Of a stretch of DNA of 64,000 bases, positions 49,782 through 61,306 are shown one piece after another. The number at the start of each line of letters is the position of its first letter. Position 1 is the first letter of the stretch. The notes under the pieces were generated by a model, which ran no database searches, had not been told where the DNA came from, and saw nothing but the letters and a program-made list of their open reading frames with translations. The translations under genes were made by a program, and so were the position numbers. The DNA is taken from NCBI GenBank assembly GCA_029558635.1, contig JAKQEE010000258.1, forward strand, positions 109,052 to 173,051, given 5' to 3'. The DNA is from Pseudomonadota bacterium (GTDB lineage Bacteria; Pseudomonadota; Alphaproteobacteria; Micavibrionales; Micavibrionaceae).

Positions 49782-50483
49782 TCACCCCGGTAACATGCCG
49801 GTGAACATCGGTTCGTTTTTCTCGCGATTGTATTTGTAAGCTTTTGTTTCATCGCCCTTCGGTTTCATAAAGGACGGAGGCATGAATTTCGTCACGAGTT
49901 TACCAGCCGCAGCGACCAGATCGGTGGTTGCAATCTTGGCGTGGGCAATCTGGGTTGTCAGACGACTCATCACGTTTTCATATGCTTCTTCGGCAATTTT
50001 TTTGCCCATCACAACCATTTCAACGACTTTGCCCATTTCAGGCAGCACGCCTTCGACGGCGGATGAGAAGGACATGCGAGACAGGGACGCTGTTTCATCG
50101 CGTTCCGCTTTTTTGGCAGGGTGTTTGCCACCGCCACCGGATTTGCCTTTGCCGCCTTTGCTTTCATCTTCGTCGTCATTGTCGTCGTTGGCAACCACAT
50201 GACGCGTTACGGTGCGCATGTCGCCGGTTTGGACGTCAATTTCTACATAGGTCGGTGCCTGAAAGCTCACCGGATATTTGAGCAGATCCTTGGTCGGCAG
50301 ATCTCGGCCAGTTAGGCCCGCTTTGATTTCGATACGGATGCGGGATGGATCGCGCCAGTCATAGACCACGCAGTGGCTGCGGAACTCGCCCGGTTGCGGG
50401 CAAGGTTTGACAACCCATTTGCCCGGGTAGAAGGGTTCTCCGAGGCCGGATTGTTCGACAAATTCCTTGATATTGACTTGCAT
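49782..50483 (-). CDS. Hypothetical protein
   Basis: Long ORF starting MQVNIKEFVEQSGLGEPFYPGKWVVKPCPQPGEFRSHCVVYDW; acidic/Gly/Lys-rich linker; no recognised family. Confidence 0.6.
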   Translation of the reverse strand: MQVNIKEFVEQSGLGEPFYPGKWVVKPCPQPGEFRSHCVVYDWRDPSRIRIEIKAGLTGRDLPTKDLLKYPVSFQAPTYVEIDVQTGDMRTVTRHVVANDDNDDEDESKGGKGKSGGGGKHPAKKAERDETASLSRMSFSSAVEGVLPEMGKVVEMVVMGKKIAEEAYENVMSRLTTQIAHAKIATTDLVAAAGKLVTKFMPPSFMKPKGDETKAYKYNREKNEPMFTGMLPG

Positions 50484-50619
50484 TTCACACCATCCTTTGG
50501 ACCTTTTATTGTCCATAATTCTTATTCTTGTTTTCTATAATGCTGTTAAATGGTTAATAAGATATTAAGAGAGAAAGAAAATTTGCAAACGTAAAATTTT
50601 CCTGCGATATGAATAAGTT

Positions 50620-51414
50620 ATGGATGCCTTGCCGAGCGAGTTCTGGACTGTCTTGCCGCTGTTTGCGGTGCTGGGATGCGTTGTCGGGTTTCTGGCGGGG
50701 CTGCTCGGGATCGGCGGCGGAGGAATACTGGTTCCGGCCCTGTATTATAGCGGCGTGCATCTTCTGGGCGATTCCCTTCCTCAAAACGAATTGATGCATG
50801 CGGCGTTGGCCACGTCGATGGCGGTGATTATTCCGACAGGTCTTTCATCTTCTTATGCACAGATCAAGCGCAAGGCGGTGGAATGGAATGCGTTTTCACG
50901 AGTGGCTCCTGCGCTGGTGTTTGGTGTGATTGTTGGTGTTTACGCTGTATCGGAAATGAAAAGTTCTGCGCTCCAGATTGTTTTTGCGGTCGGGCTTTAT
51001 TTTCTTTCGGCGCTGATCTTTTTCAAAAAGGAAGGTGGGGTGACACATCAGGTGCTGTTGCGCCCTTTCGTTTCCTATCCTGCTGCCTCATTGATAGGTT
51101 TGTTTTCGACGCTGGTCGGGATCGGCGGGGCCAGTCTCAATGTGCCCTATCTGGCGCGGGCGGGCGTCCCGCTGCATCGTGCCATTGCAACGTCTTCCGT
51201 CTTGGGTGTTGCTATTTCCATTCCTGCGGCGGTGGGGTTGATCGGTTTTGTGTATTGGCTGGCGTGGGTTCTGATTGTTCCGTTCAGTGTTCTTTGCGCA
51301 CCGATGGGGGTTCGGGCATCCCATGCTCTTCCGGTTTCCAAACTCAAAATTGTCTTTGCCATTCTGTTGTGTCTGATTGCCACCAAGATGGCGTTTGATG
51401 TCGTGGTGCCATGA
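50620..51414 (+). CDS. TauE/SafE family membrane transporter
   Basis: GFLAGLLGIGGGGILVPALY; SLIGLFSTLVGIGGASLNVPYL repeat. Confidence 0.9.
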   Translation: MDALPSEFWTVLPLFAVLGCVVGFLAGLLGIGGGGILVPALYYSGVHLLGDSLPQNELMHAALATSMAVIIPTGLSSSYAQIKRKAVEWNAFSRVAPALVFGVIVGVYAVSEMKSSALQIVFAVGLYFLSALIFFKKEGGVTHQVLLRPFVSYPAASLIGLFSTLVGIGGASLNVPYLARAGVPLHRAIATSSVLGVAISIPAAVGLIGFVYWLAWVLIVPFSVLCAPMGVRASHALPVSKLKIVFAILLCLIATKMAFDVVVP

Positions 51415-52568
51415 CATATTCCTGGGGCGCCATTTTTTTTCTTACGGGATTGGCGGTTTATGCGCTGTTCGGGTCGCCGACGCCCGATCATTACGGGTGG
51501 CCTGAGTATGTTGTCGGGCTTTTGTTATTGCTCGCGGTGAGGTTTCCCGACCTGAAGCGTGACGGCATTTTGCTTGGTTGTGCAGCGGGCGGGTTTTTTA
51601 TTCCGGCGTTGATTGGTGCGGTTCACGGCGCGGTGTTTACCGATATCGTGCGTGATATGGTTCCTTTCCTGTTTTTATTTCTGGTGGCTGTTTACCGTCC
51701 GCATATCGAAGAGCTGGGGATCAGGTTTGTCTGGTTCGTGGCGGGGATGGGGTTTGTCTTTTCCGTACGGGCACTGGTTCCGGTGTGGAGCGAATTGATT
51801 CAGGACAATGTGCGGATGTGGGGGGCGCCGCCCGATCTTTTGTATCTGGCCAACTCTCCGGAAGTTTTGTTTGCCGCGCTGTGGTTGATGGGGGCGGGGT
51901 TTGCTTCCCTGTTTTACGATATCAGGATTTTGCGTGGGCTGGTGTTGGTTGTCTTGTCTTTGATCCCGCTTCTTTCCATGGTGATGATGATGCAGCGAGC
52001 CGGAGCCGGGGCTTATGCCGCTTCCCTTTTGATTTTGTTATTCGGCTTGCTTGTCTATTCCCCTAAACGGTTTGCGGTGGCGATACTCTGTCTGGCGGGC
52101 GTGGTCGTTGCGGTCAGTCCTTTGGTTCTTCCGGTGGTTGATGCGCTGGTGTGGAAGACGCATCTGGTTGGATTCAATTCCCGTGTGCAGGAATGGGGCA
52201 AGGTTTTGGACCTTGTGTCACAAGATTGGGTTCACGCCCTGTTTGGTTATGGCTGGGGCGCTCGGTTTGAAAATCCGGCGGTCGGGGGAATTTCGGTTCT
52301 TTATACCCATTCGCTTCCTTCATCCCTTTTGCTCAAGACCGGATGGCTCGGGACGGGGATTGTTATAACGGGTCTCGGGATGTCTTTGGCGCGGGCGTTG
52401 CCCGATATTTTCGGAAATCGGCGGTTGTTTTGGGCGCTCGTCTTTCCGTTCTTGATCGCAGCCGGGATTTATGCAAGCTACAAATCCCTAGGGTTTGGGC
52501 TTATCCTGTTAATATTTTTCGCTTATCGGCATCAAAAACTTGAACGGGACGCCCCTCCTGTGGCATAA
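51411..52568 (+). CDS. O-antigen polymerase/ligase-like membrane protein
   Basis: About 10 TM; LFGYGWGARFENPAVGGISVLYTHSLPSSLLLKTGWLG; ATGA overlap with preceding gene; glycan gene context. Confidence 0.65.
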   Translation: MTYSWGAIFFLTGLAVYALFGSPTPDHYGWPEYVVGLLLLLAVRFPDLKRDGILLGCAAGGFFIPALIGAVHGAVFTDIVRDMVPFLFLFLVAVYRPHIEELGIRFVWFVAGMGFVFSVRALVPVWSELIQDNVRMWGAPPDLLYLANSPEVLFAALWLMGAGFASLFYDIRILRGLVLVVLSLIPLLSMVMMMQRAGAGAYAASLLILLFGLLVYSPKRFAVAILCLAGVVVAVSPLVLPVVDALVWKTHLVGFNSRVQEWGKVLDLVSQDWVHALFGYGWGARFENPAVGGISVLYTHSLPSSLLLKTGWLGTGIVITGLGMSLARALPDIFGNRRLFWALVFPFLIAAGIYASYKSLGFGLILLIFFAYRHQKLERDAPPVA

Positions 52569-52608
52569 AAACCATACTTCAACTTCGACCAGTATAGTTT
52601 TGAGGCGC

Positions 52609-53856
52609 ATGCAAAAACCATCCGTTTTGTTTGTTAACCGTGTTTATCCTCCGTCACGGGGGGCGACGGGTCGCGTTTTACGCGATCTGGCCCATGCGTT
52701 TGCCAGAGACGGGTGGGAGGTCACGGTGTTGACTAGCGGGGCATCGTCTTCCGAAGTGATGGACGGGCCGGTACGGGTCAAACGTGTCAAGGCTTCGGGG
52801 AAAAAAGCCTTGTCCGCCTATTTCTGGGTGTGGGTCAAATTGTTGGTGGCGGCTTTGTTCATGCCCAAACACAAGATGATCGTGACACTCACCGATCCGC
52901 CGATGCTGGTGGTGGCGGGGCGCATTCTGGCGCGGATCAAGGGATCGTCGCATATTCATTGGTGTCATGACCTTTATCCCGATATTTTGCCGGTTCTGGG
53001 TCTCAAGATTTCTTCGAAGGTGATGAGTTTCCTCAAAGGCATGTCGCGGCGCGCGATGAAGTCGTGTGACCGCGTGGTGGTGGTCGGGCGCTGTATGGCC
53101 AAACATCTGGCCTTTACGGGTCTTGATATGTCGAAGGTCACGATTATTCCGAACTGGCCGGATCTGGAGCTGACAGCTCGCGCAAGCATGACATCGGGTG
53201 TGCCCATTCGCGTCAAGGCGGCGGCCAATGCCAATCTGGACGGCAAGTCTCTTCGTCCCAAGAATCCTTTCTTTGTTGATGAAAGCCCGAAATTCCGCGT
53301 ACTTTATGCCGGAAATCTCGGTCGGGCGCATCCGATCAGCACGATCCTTGATGCGGCGGCGTTGTTGATGCCGGATCATCCTGAAATCGAATTCGTCTTT
53401 GTCGGCGATGGTGTTGGGTATGAACGGATCGCCCAAGAACGCGCGCGGCGCGGTCTTGATAATATCCGTTTGCTGCCGGCCCAGCCTTTGTCACGTCTCA
53501 AGGAGCTGATGGAGAGCGGCGATGTGCATTTAATCAGTATGAAACACGAAGCTGCAGGAATGCTGGTTCCGTCCAAGCTTTATGCGGCGCTTGCGGCAGG
53601 ACGGCCTTGCATTCTGATCGGTCCGGACCATACCGAGACGGCGCGGGTTATTCGCGAATATGGCGCGGGACGCGTGGTGGCGCAAGGCCATGCGCGGCAA
53701 TTGGCGTCCGAAATCCTCTCGTTCCGGACGGATGGTGATAAATGGTTTGCCGCACAGGTTGGCGCCAATCGTGCCGGTGAAGATTATGCGCCGAATCGTT
53801 CGATTTCGTCGTGGATCAAAAATGCGCGGGATACGATTCGCTATCGCGTTGCCTGA
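52609..53856 (+). CDS. Glycosyltransferase family 4
   Basis: VLFVNRVYPPSRGATGRVLRDLAHAFARDGWEVTVLTSG; FRVLYAGNLGRAH; HLISMKHEAAGMLVPSKLYAALAAGRP. Confidence 0.88.
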   Translation: MQKPSVLFVNRVYPPSRGATGRVLRDLAHAFARDGWEVTVLTSGASSSEVMDGPVRVKRVKASGKKALSAYFWVWVKLLVAALFMPKHKMIVTLTDPPMLVVAGRILARIKGSSHIHWCHDLYPDILPVLGLKISSKVMSFLKGMSRRAMKSCDRVVVVGRCMAKHLAFTGLDMSKVTIIPNWPDLELTARASMTSGVPIRVKAAANANLDGKSLRPKNPFFVDESPKFRVLYAGNLGRAHPISTILDAAALLMPDHPEIEFVFVGDGVGYERIAQERARRGLDNIRLLPAQPLSRLKELMESGDVHLISMKHEAAGMLVPSKLYAALAAGRPCILIGPDHTETARVIREYGAGRVVAQGHARQLASEILSFRTDGDKWFAAQVGANRAGEDYAPNRSISSWIKNARDTIRYRVA

Positions 53857-53878
53857 TTTCTTTTCTTAAACTGTTTCT

Positions 53879-54715
53879 ATGATCCGAACTGATGATCCGC
53901 CCTTGTCCTTGTCCGAGGTGTTGAACCTTTTTTATCAGGCCCGTTTTTATGTGCTTGGCGGGTTGGTGCTCGGGTGCGCTGTTGCGTTGTTGTTTCTTGT
54001 CCTTCTCAAACCCCAGTATGAAATCTGGATGATTGTGGCACCGCCACGGCAGGGGGCCGAGAGTGTCAATTTTCTGGTCGAGGATTTGCCGCAGGTTCTG
54101 GCGCCGATGGCCGGACAAGCGACGTCGCGTGACGGGGAATATATCCGCTTCAAGCAAAGTCTGCGTGGTCCGGCGGTGGCTTCGGTTCTGATCAAGCTGG
54201 ACGGGATGGTTAAAGGGATCAATGACAAAAGTCTGATGCGCGGCGGGAGCGGGTCGCTTTCCGATGCGCGGGAAGTTGCCCATCATCTGGCGTGGTCCAT
54301 CGACCTTGATCCGTTGGCAGATACCGAGAGTTTACGTCTGGTCTATCATCATCCCGATCCTGAATTTGGGCTCAAGCTATTGCGCAATCTGGTTAAAATT
54401 GACGACCAATTGATCCGTCTGGATGTGCGCAAGGACGTCGAGGCACGGATCGACTGGTTGAAACGCGAACTGAAAGCGACGCTCAATCCCGAGCATCGTC
54501 AGGCGCTCACGCGGTTGTTGATGGCCGAAGAGCGGCGGCGGATGTTGTTGTCCATTGAAACGCCCTATGCGGTCAGTGTGATCGAAGACGCCACGGCTTC
54601 GCCTGTCCCTGTATCACCCAAGTCGACCTTGTTCCTGCCGTTTTTCGGGTTGTTCGGCATGGTAGTGGCGTTTCTGGTTTTTTATGTACGGCGTCAGTTC
54701 GAGCGGGAATTATGA
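53879..54715 (+). CDS. Wzz-like chain length determinant protein
   Basis: TM near both ends (VLGGLVLGCAVALLFLVLLKPQYE; FLPFFGLFGMVVAFLVFYV), PxP-like ATASPVPVSPKS. Confidence 0.75.
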   Translation: MIRTDDPPLSLSEVLNLFYQARFYVLGGLVLGCAVALLFLVLLKPQYEIWMIVAPPRQGAESVNFLVEDLPQVLAPMAGQATSRDGEYIRFKQSLRGPAVASVLIKLDGMVKGINDKSLMRGGSGSLSDAREVAHHLAWSIDLDPLADTESLRLVYHHPDPEFGLKLLRNLVKIDDQLIRLDVRKDVEARIDWLKRELKATLNPEHRQALTRLLMAEERRRMLLSIETPYAVSVIEDATASPVPVSPKSTLFLPFFGLFGMVVAFLVFYVRRQFEREL

Positions 54716-55533
54716 GCGCGGTTCTTCCTGTCTCCGTTGTTGTCGTGACCAAGAATGAAGCCCAGCAGATTGTCGCTTGTCTTGAAACTCTAAAGGATTT
54801 TGATGAAATTCTAGTGGTTGATTCACAAAGTACCGATACTACGCAAGAGATTGCGCGTGAGTGCGGCGCAAGGGTTGAATCGTTTGTCTGGGATGGGAAA
54901 TATCCCAAGAAGCGGCAATGGATTTTGGACAATGTTTCCCTGAAACATGACTGGGTATTCTTTGTCGATGCGGATGAAATCGTGACGCCCGATCTGGTGG
55001 ATGAAATTCATCGTCTTTTTGAGAAGGGTTCGCCCGTGTGTGCCGGGTATTTTGTAACGGGGAGGTATCTTATTGACGGGAGAGTTCTCCGGTTTGGGAT
55101 GCCTAACCGTAAAATTGCACTGCTCAACAAAACCAAAATGGAGTTTCCGGTGGTCAATGATATCGATATTCCGGGGATGGGGGAGATCGAGGGGCATTAC
55201 CAGCCTGTTCTCAAAAATTCTTCTGATAAAATAGGGTTGCTTGAGACTTATCTGATCCACGATGCGTTCGATGACGAGCGGGCCTGGACTTTCCGTCATG
55301 AAAAATATGCGCGCTGGGAAGCGGGGATGACCTTGAAAAATGCGTGGCCGACCGATCCTGTGCCATGGCGTGAAGCCGTCAAAAAAGCGCTGCGTGGCTC
55401 CAAATTCCGTCCAGAACTCATATTTTTCCTTGGCTTTGTGCTAAAAATGGGCTTTCTGGATGGGAAAATGGGTAAAAAACTTGCCGTATCGAAATACAGG
55501 TATTATAAGCTTATAAGATATTTTACGAAATAA
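54712..55533 (+). CDS. Glycosyltransferase family 2 (WaaE/KdtX-like)
   Basis: VSVVVVTKNEAQQIVACLETLKDFDEILVVDSQSTDTTQEIARECGA; WVFFVDADEIV. Confidence 0.88.
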   Translation: MSAVLPVSVVVVTKNEAQQIVACLETLKDFDEILVVDSQSTDTTQEIARECGARVESFVWDGKYPKKRQWILDNVSLKHDWVFFVDADEIVTPDLVDEIHRLFEKGSPVCAGYFVTGRYLIDGRVLRFGMPNRKIALLNKTKMEFPVVNDIDIPGMGEIEGHYQPVLKNSSDKIGLLETYLIHDAFDDERAWTFRHEKYARWEAGMTLKNAWPTDPVPWREAVKKALRGSKFRPELIFFLGFVLKMGFLDGKMGKKLAVSKYRYYKLIRYFTK

Positions 55534-55546
55534 AAGTGGACGAATT

Positions 55547-55852
55547 ATGATTGTTGGGATTTTGGCTGTTGCTTTGCGTAAGGATTTTTGGAGAGAGGCA
55601 TCCGAGAGGATTGCTCCCCATGTGGAATATATACCTGAGAATAAACAGGATGCCGAATATCTTGTTGGCGAGGCCTGTCCCGATTTGTTCGAGAGCTTTG
55701 TTCAAGCATCCGGTCGGGACCAAGTGATTGAAGCGGTTTCCGTGCGTTTGAATGATATGATGGAGTGGGAAGGCGGATATTCTATGAGCACTCCTGAAAA
55801 TGTGATGGAAACTGCCAAAAGAGTTGTCAGACGGATGAATGGGCTTGGTTGA
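55547..55852 (+). CDS. Hypothetical protein
   Basis: 101-aa ORF in glycan cluster; no recognised family. Confidence 0.5.
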   Translation: MIVGILAVALRKDFWREASERIAPHVEYIPENKQDAEYLVGEACPDLFESFVQASGRDQVIEAVSVRLNDMMEWEGGYSMSTPENVMETAKRVVRRMNGLG

Positions 55853-56599
55853 TCAGGATTTCAGGCATTTATAAATAAACGGGCAAAGGCGGCGGAAGAA
55901 ACTGGCCGTCTTTTGTTTTGTGGTGATCGCCCAATTTTTCACAAATGGGATTCTCGCCTTCTGTCTGGCTAGAAATTGTTCGTCGCGGCCCTGCTTGATC
56001 TGGCGTTGGGAAATGCCGCCGCTTTCGAAGATGCAAACAGGAAAGGGCAGGTAGAGGCAGTGCCGTTTCTTTTCCTTTAAAAATTTCAAGGTCAAATCGT
56101 AATCGGCGGCGATTTTATAGTTTGTGTCGTATCTCAGTTTGTCGAGGCTTTGGCGGTTGTAAAATATCGCCTGATGATGGGTGAACATACCGCGCTCGAT
56201 GGTGGTGTGGGGTTTGGCGCGTTTCAGGAATTTTTTTTCATTGCCTTCGAATGAATCGCCGTAAAAAAGATCGTAGGTGTTGTTGCATATGGCGGATTTT
56301 ATTTTTTCGAGAGTATCGGGGGCGGCAAATTGATCTCCGGCATTCATAAAGACCAGATAGTCACCTGTGGTTTTGTCGATGCCTTTGTTCATGGCGTCGT
56401 AAATGCCGCTATCCGGCTCGCTGGTGATGCGGGCGTCTATGTAATTTTTGAAATCGTTTTCAGTGCCGTCGGCTGACGCCCCGTCGATGATGATCCATTC
56501 ATAATCGGTGCAGGTTTGATCCATCACGCTCTCTGCGGTTTTGGCCAATCCTGCGCGATTGTTGCGCGTGATGGTGATGATTGAAAATTTAACGGTCAT
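55853..56599 (-). CDS. Glycosyltransferase family 2
   Basis: FSIITITRNNRAGLAKTAESVMDQTCTDYEWIIIDGASADGTENDFKNYIDARITSEPDSGIYDAMNKGI. Confidence 0.9.
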   Translation of the reverse strand: MTVKFSIITITRNNRAGLAKTAESVMDQTCTDYEWIIIDGASADGTENDFKNYIDARITSEPDSGIYDAMNKGIDKTTGDYLVFMNAGDQFAAPDTLEKIKSAICNNTYDLFYGDSFEGNEKKFLKRAKPHTTIERGMFTHHQAIFYNRQSLDKLRYDTNYKIAADYDLTLKFLKEKKRHCLYLPFPVCIFESGGISQRQIKQGRDEQFLARQKARIPFVKNWAITTKQKTASFFRRLCPFIYKCLKS

Positions 56600-59144
56600 T
56601 CGCGATGTCATCCGCAAAGATCGCGGTGGTGGCGAGGTTCGCGAGGATTTGGCTCAGGTCTTTCGCGCCGTCCATAAAGGTGAGCGGTTTCGGATCTTTG
56701 GGTACGATAATGGTCGAACCTGGCGGGATCATGGTGGCGCGCTGGTTCCATGCCGAAACGGACAACGGGCTGGCGCTGCCATCCGGATAGACCACAAAGG
56801 CACGGTCTCGATCGGCATTGTAGCTAAAGCCACCTGCTTCGTCGATGTAGGTGCGCGGATTCTTTCCGGTTCTGAATTGGAGGGAAGCGGGGGAGAGGAC
56901 TTCGCCGGCTACGCGTACCGTCAGCGGACGCTTTGGAATAAAAACACGGTCGCCGGTTTCGAGCAGAATATCGAGTTCCGGATTGGCTTTGAGCATTCCG
57001 GGGTCGGCCTCGACCGTCAGGCGGCCCAGAGCTTCGGAGTTTTTGAGGTTGGAAATCAATTCGCGGGCGACGGATACTTCTTCGTCGCTCGGTTTTTTAT
57101 CCTTGTCTTTTTGAGCAAGGGCAGTGGTGAGTTTAAGTTCAAGGTCTTGTGCCGAAGCCTTGAAGCGTTGTTCTTCGCGCAGGCGCTCGGACTTGCGCGA
57201 GAAAATTGAGCCCTCGGGATAGGCTTGTTCGGTAATGCCACCGGCGCGTTCGATCAGTTTGCCAAGCGTATCACCCGGAAGAAGGTCATAGGTCCCGGGG
57301 TTTCTGACTTCGCCCACCAGCATGACGTGATTGTCTTCGATGCGGCGGAATTTCTGGTTGATGCGGATGGTGTCGCCCGGATGCAATGTGATGCGGTTTG
57401 CAGGGGTCGAATTCAGGTTGATGTTGACACGTTTCGATTTCTCATCGGCCAGTGGTTGGGTAATTTCGACATTGTCGAGGCTGGCTTCGAGCGAAGCGCC
57501 GCCCGCGACAGCCAGAAGCGTATCGAGCGTTGTGTCGTTGGTGACGGGATAGGAGCCGCTGTTTCTGATCGACCCTCTGATGAAGACTGCGTGCTCCAAT
57601 AGAAAATCTTTCATGTTAGTTTCGATAGTCCGGCGTTTTGGTGTCTGGCTGTCGTCTATATCACTTCCGGACGTGGTGTTGAGGCTGGCCAGTTTCAATG
57701 CGGCTATCTGGTCGGTGGAAACAGGCGAGCCGAGCGCTTTGATCTCATCATTCGAAAACAGATAGACGCGATCCGATTCTTTCAATCCGACATTGGTTGC
57801 GCCGCTTAGAATTTGTTTCGGTGAGAAAGCAATCAATTCTTTCGATAGAAGTTTTGAATTCCAGCGTTCGATGACGCCGATTAAGGGGTATATATCCGGC
57901 CCCAGAATAGCATCGCTTGAAAGGATATGGGAGAGTGTCGGTGTATCATTCAGAGCATAAACACCATCGGCGCGTGTATGCCCTAATAGTTCAACCGAAT
58001 CAGCACGGCGCTCTTGTCCCTTGCCGACAATCAGCGTGTCTCCGTCGCCGAAAATTTTCAGATCGGCTTGTTCGATATCGCTGGTGTTGTCGTGGCCGCG
58101 CGTGTCGGGGGAAATGCGGATATAGCGCAGGCTTCCCGGTGCGATGGTTCCGCCCGAGAAAATCATCAGGTCGTCGAGGGAGAGTTTCTGGCTTCTGGCT
58201 TCGTTGTCTCCGTTCCACAAAGTTTGACGGGCAGGAAGAATCTCGTAAATGGCGGGGCGCTTGACGGCGCCGCTGATGGCCACAGTGGGGCCGATGGGGC
58301 CAATCTGGAGCATGTCGCCATCGCGTAAAGCCAAGTCTGATGTTTTCGATCCGTAGATCAGAACTCCATACAAATCGACGATTGTGCTGCCGTTTTTTCT
58401 TATCAGTTTGATTTGGCGCAGCGTTCCTGTTTTCAGGATTCCGCCCGCACCGTTCAGTGCATCCATGATGGTGCCGAAAGATGATAGTGTGACCTCACCG
58501 GGGTTGGTGACATTGCCTGAAACCGTCACGGAAATTTGTCGCGTTTTGTTCAGTGATAGATAAACATCGGTATTGTAATAGTCGCCCAACATCGACTGCA
58601 ATTCTTTGCGCACCTCTTTGATGGTGCGGCCTGCGGCGGGGACCGGCGCCAGATCTTCGATGACCAGTTGTCCATCGTTGGTGATTTTTAGTGTGCGGGA
58701 AATGTTCTGTTGTCCGCGAACAAGAACCGACAATTCGTCGCCTTGACCGAGGATGTAATCATCCTGAACGTCGCCAGAGAGGCGTAATTTGTTCAACGTG
58801 TTTTTTTTCTGGCCGAGAGTGTCATAGCCGAATTGTTCAATGCTGTTGCCCAGTCTTTCCGCATAATAGGATTCAAGTGCGGATGCTGTGCTTTGCGATT
58901 TTTTGAATTGTGGTTTGACATTTGTTTGCGGAACGGTCGAGAGAAGCGTGTCGATATCGCTGTCATCAAGCGTGTCGCTTTTCAACAAGACCGGATCGAC
59001 GGCAATGTCTTCGGGGTTGAGCCATGCGGAAATCCGTTCGTTCTTTTCAGGCTGTGCGGCTTGACTCTGGTCGCCTGTCGCGAAAAGGGCGCACAGGCTT
59101 ACGGTAGCGAGTAAAGCGAAGCGAATCTTAGGCATTCCGGACAA
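56589..59144 (-). CDS. Polysaccharide export outer membrane protein (Wza-like, multiple SLBB domains)
   Basis: YILGQGDELSVLVRGQQNISRTLKITNDGQLVIEDLAPVPAAGRTIKEVRKEL; repeated VAVAGG/SLBB-type segments. Confidence 0.9.
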   Translation of the reverse strand: MSGMPKIRFALLATVSLCALFATGDQSQAAQPEKNERISAWLNPEDIAVDPVLLKSDTLDDSDIDTLLSTVPQTNVKPQFKKSQSTASALESYYAERLGNSIEQFGYDTLGQKKNTLNKLRLSGDVQDDYILGQGDELSVLVRGQQNISRTLKITNDGQLVIEDLAPVPAAGRTIKEVRKELQSMLGDYYNTDVYLSLNKTRQISVTVSGNVTNPGEVTLSSFGTIMDALNGAGGILKTGTLRQIKLIRKNGSTIVDLYGVLIYGSKTSDLALRDGDMLQIGPIGPTVAISGAVKRPAIYEILPARQTLWNGDNEARSQKLSLDDLMIFSGGTIAPGSLRYIRISPDTRGHDNTSDIEQADLKIFGDGDTLIVGKGQERRADSVELLGHTRADGVYALNDTPTLSHILSSDAILGPDIYPLIGVIERWNSKLLSKELIAFSPKQILSGATNVGLKESDRVYLFSNDEIKALGSPVSTDQIAALKLASLNTTSGSDIDDSQTPKRRTIETNMKDFLLEHAVFIRGSIRNSGSYPVTNDTTLDTLLAVAGGASLEASLDNVEITQPLADEKSKRVNINLNSTPANRITLHPGDTIRINQKFRRIEDNHVMLVGEVRNPGTYDLLPGDTLGKLIERAGGITEQAYPEGSIFSRKSERLREEQRFKASAQDLELKLTTALAQKDKDKKPSDEEVSVARELISNLKNSEALGRLTVEADPGMLKANPELDILLETGDRVFIPKRPLTVRVAGEVLSPASLQFRTGKNPRTYIDEAGGFSYNADRDRAFVVYPDGSASPLSVSAWNQRATMIPPGSTIIVPKDPKPLTFMDGAKDLSQILANLATTAIFADDIANDR

Positions 59145-59285
59145 TTTTACAGTCTCTGGTTTCGGCTAAAGCAGCACAGTAGACTACATACAGTTGTAGG
59201 AAAAGATGGAATCGGGCCTTAAAACCTTGAAATCCTGTACTTTTGTAAATCTCAAAAAATTTTTACGATTTTTTAAAAAAGATGT

Positions 59286-59314
59286 TTGACAATCAGGAAT
59301 CGTCCGTATATAAA
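59286..59314 (+). promoter_or_regulatory. Putative distal rRNA operon promoter
   Basis: TTGACA-N17-TATAAA. Confidence 0.65.
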
Positions 59315-59425
59315 GCCGCTCTCGCTGACGCAGACGGTTTTCAAGTCTCCAAAAAGACGAAAGAAATCAAAGCATTGGTTGAGCGCAAGCCCGAAAAAAA
59401 ATTGTAAAAAATTTAATTTTGGGGG

Positions 59426-59454
59426 TTGACGGCAGAATAGCAGCTCGCTATAGT
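59426..59454 (+). promoter_or_regulatory. Putative proximal rRNA operon promoter
   Basis: TTGACG-N17-TATAGT about 290 bp upstream of 16S. Confidence 0.7.
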
Positions 59455-59742
59455 CCGCAAACCTAAACAAAACGAGATTCTTTTGGTTTCTCGGTGACGT
59501 ACTCGCCGATTACGGTTTTTGTGCGTCGTGGTTATTGAACATCGTGAAAACGAAGCAAATATAGAGAAGATTCGCAGGCAGCAGTAGCGTGATTATCGTC
59601 ACGTTGTTATATGATCTGTTGTTTTGCGCAATCTGCTCACGCAGACCTATTTATTTTTAATGAATAGTTGTTACGCAAGATGCAGGTCTTAAATTAATTT
59701 ACTTGAGACAAAAATAGTGATGTTTTTGAAATCATGGATTCA

Positions 59743-61228
<1,486 letters not shown>

Positions 61229-61306
61229 TAAGGACGTTGACGGTTTTGACTGTCTACTGCTGCCGGCGTATCTTCTCTGAGTAAAGCTTCGTTTTAAGAG
61301 TTTGAT

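Noticed and set aside
59282-59407. 41-aa plus-strand small ORF MFDNQESSVYKAALADADGFQVSKKTKEIKALVERKPEKKL upstream of 16S
   Set aside because: Composition is protein-like, but the start codon lies just upstream of a near-consensus promoter (TTGACA-N17-TATAAA) and no good ribosome-binding site precedes it; probably leader DNA
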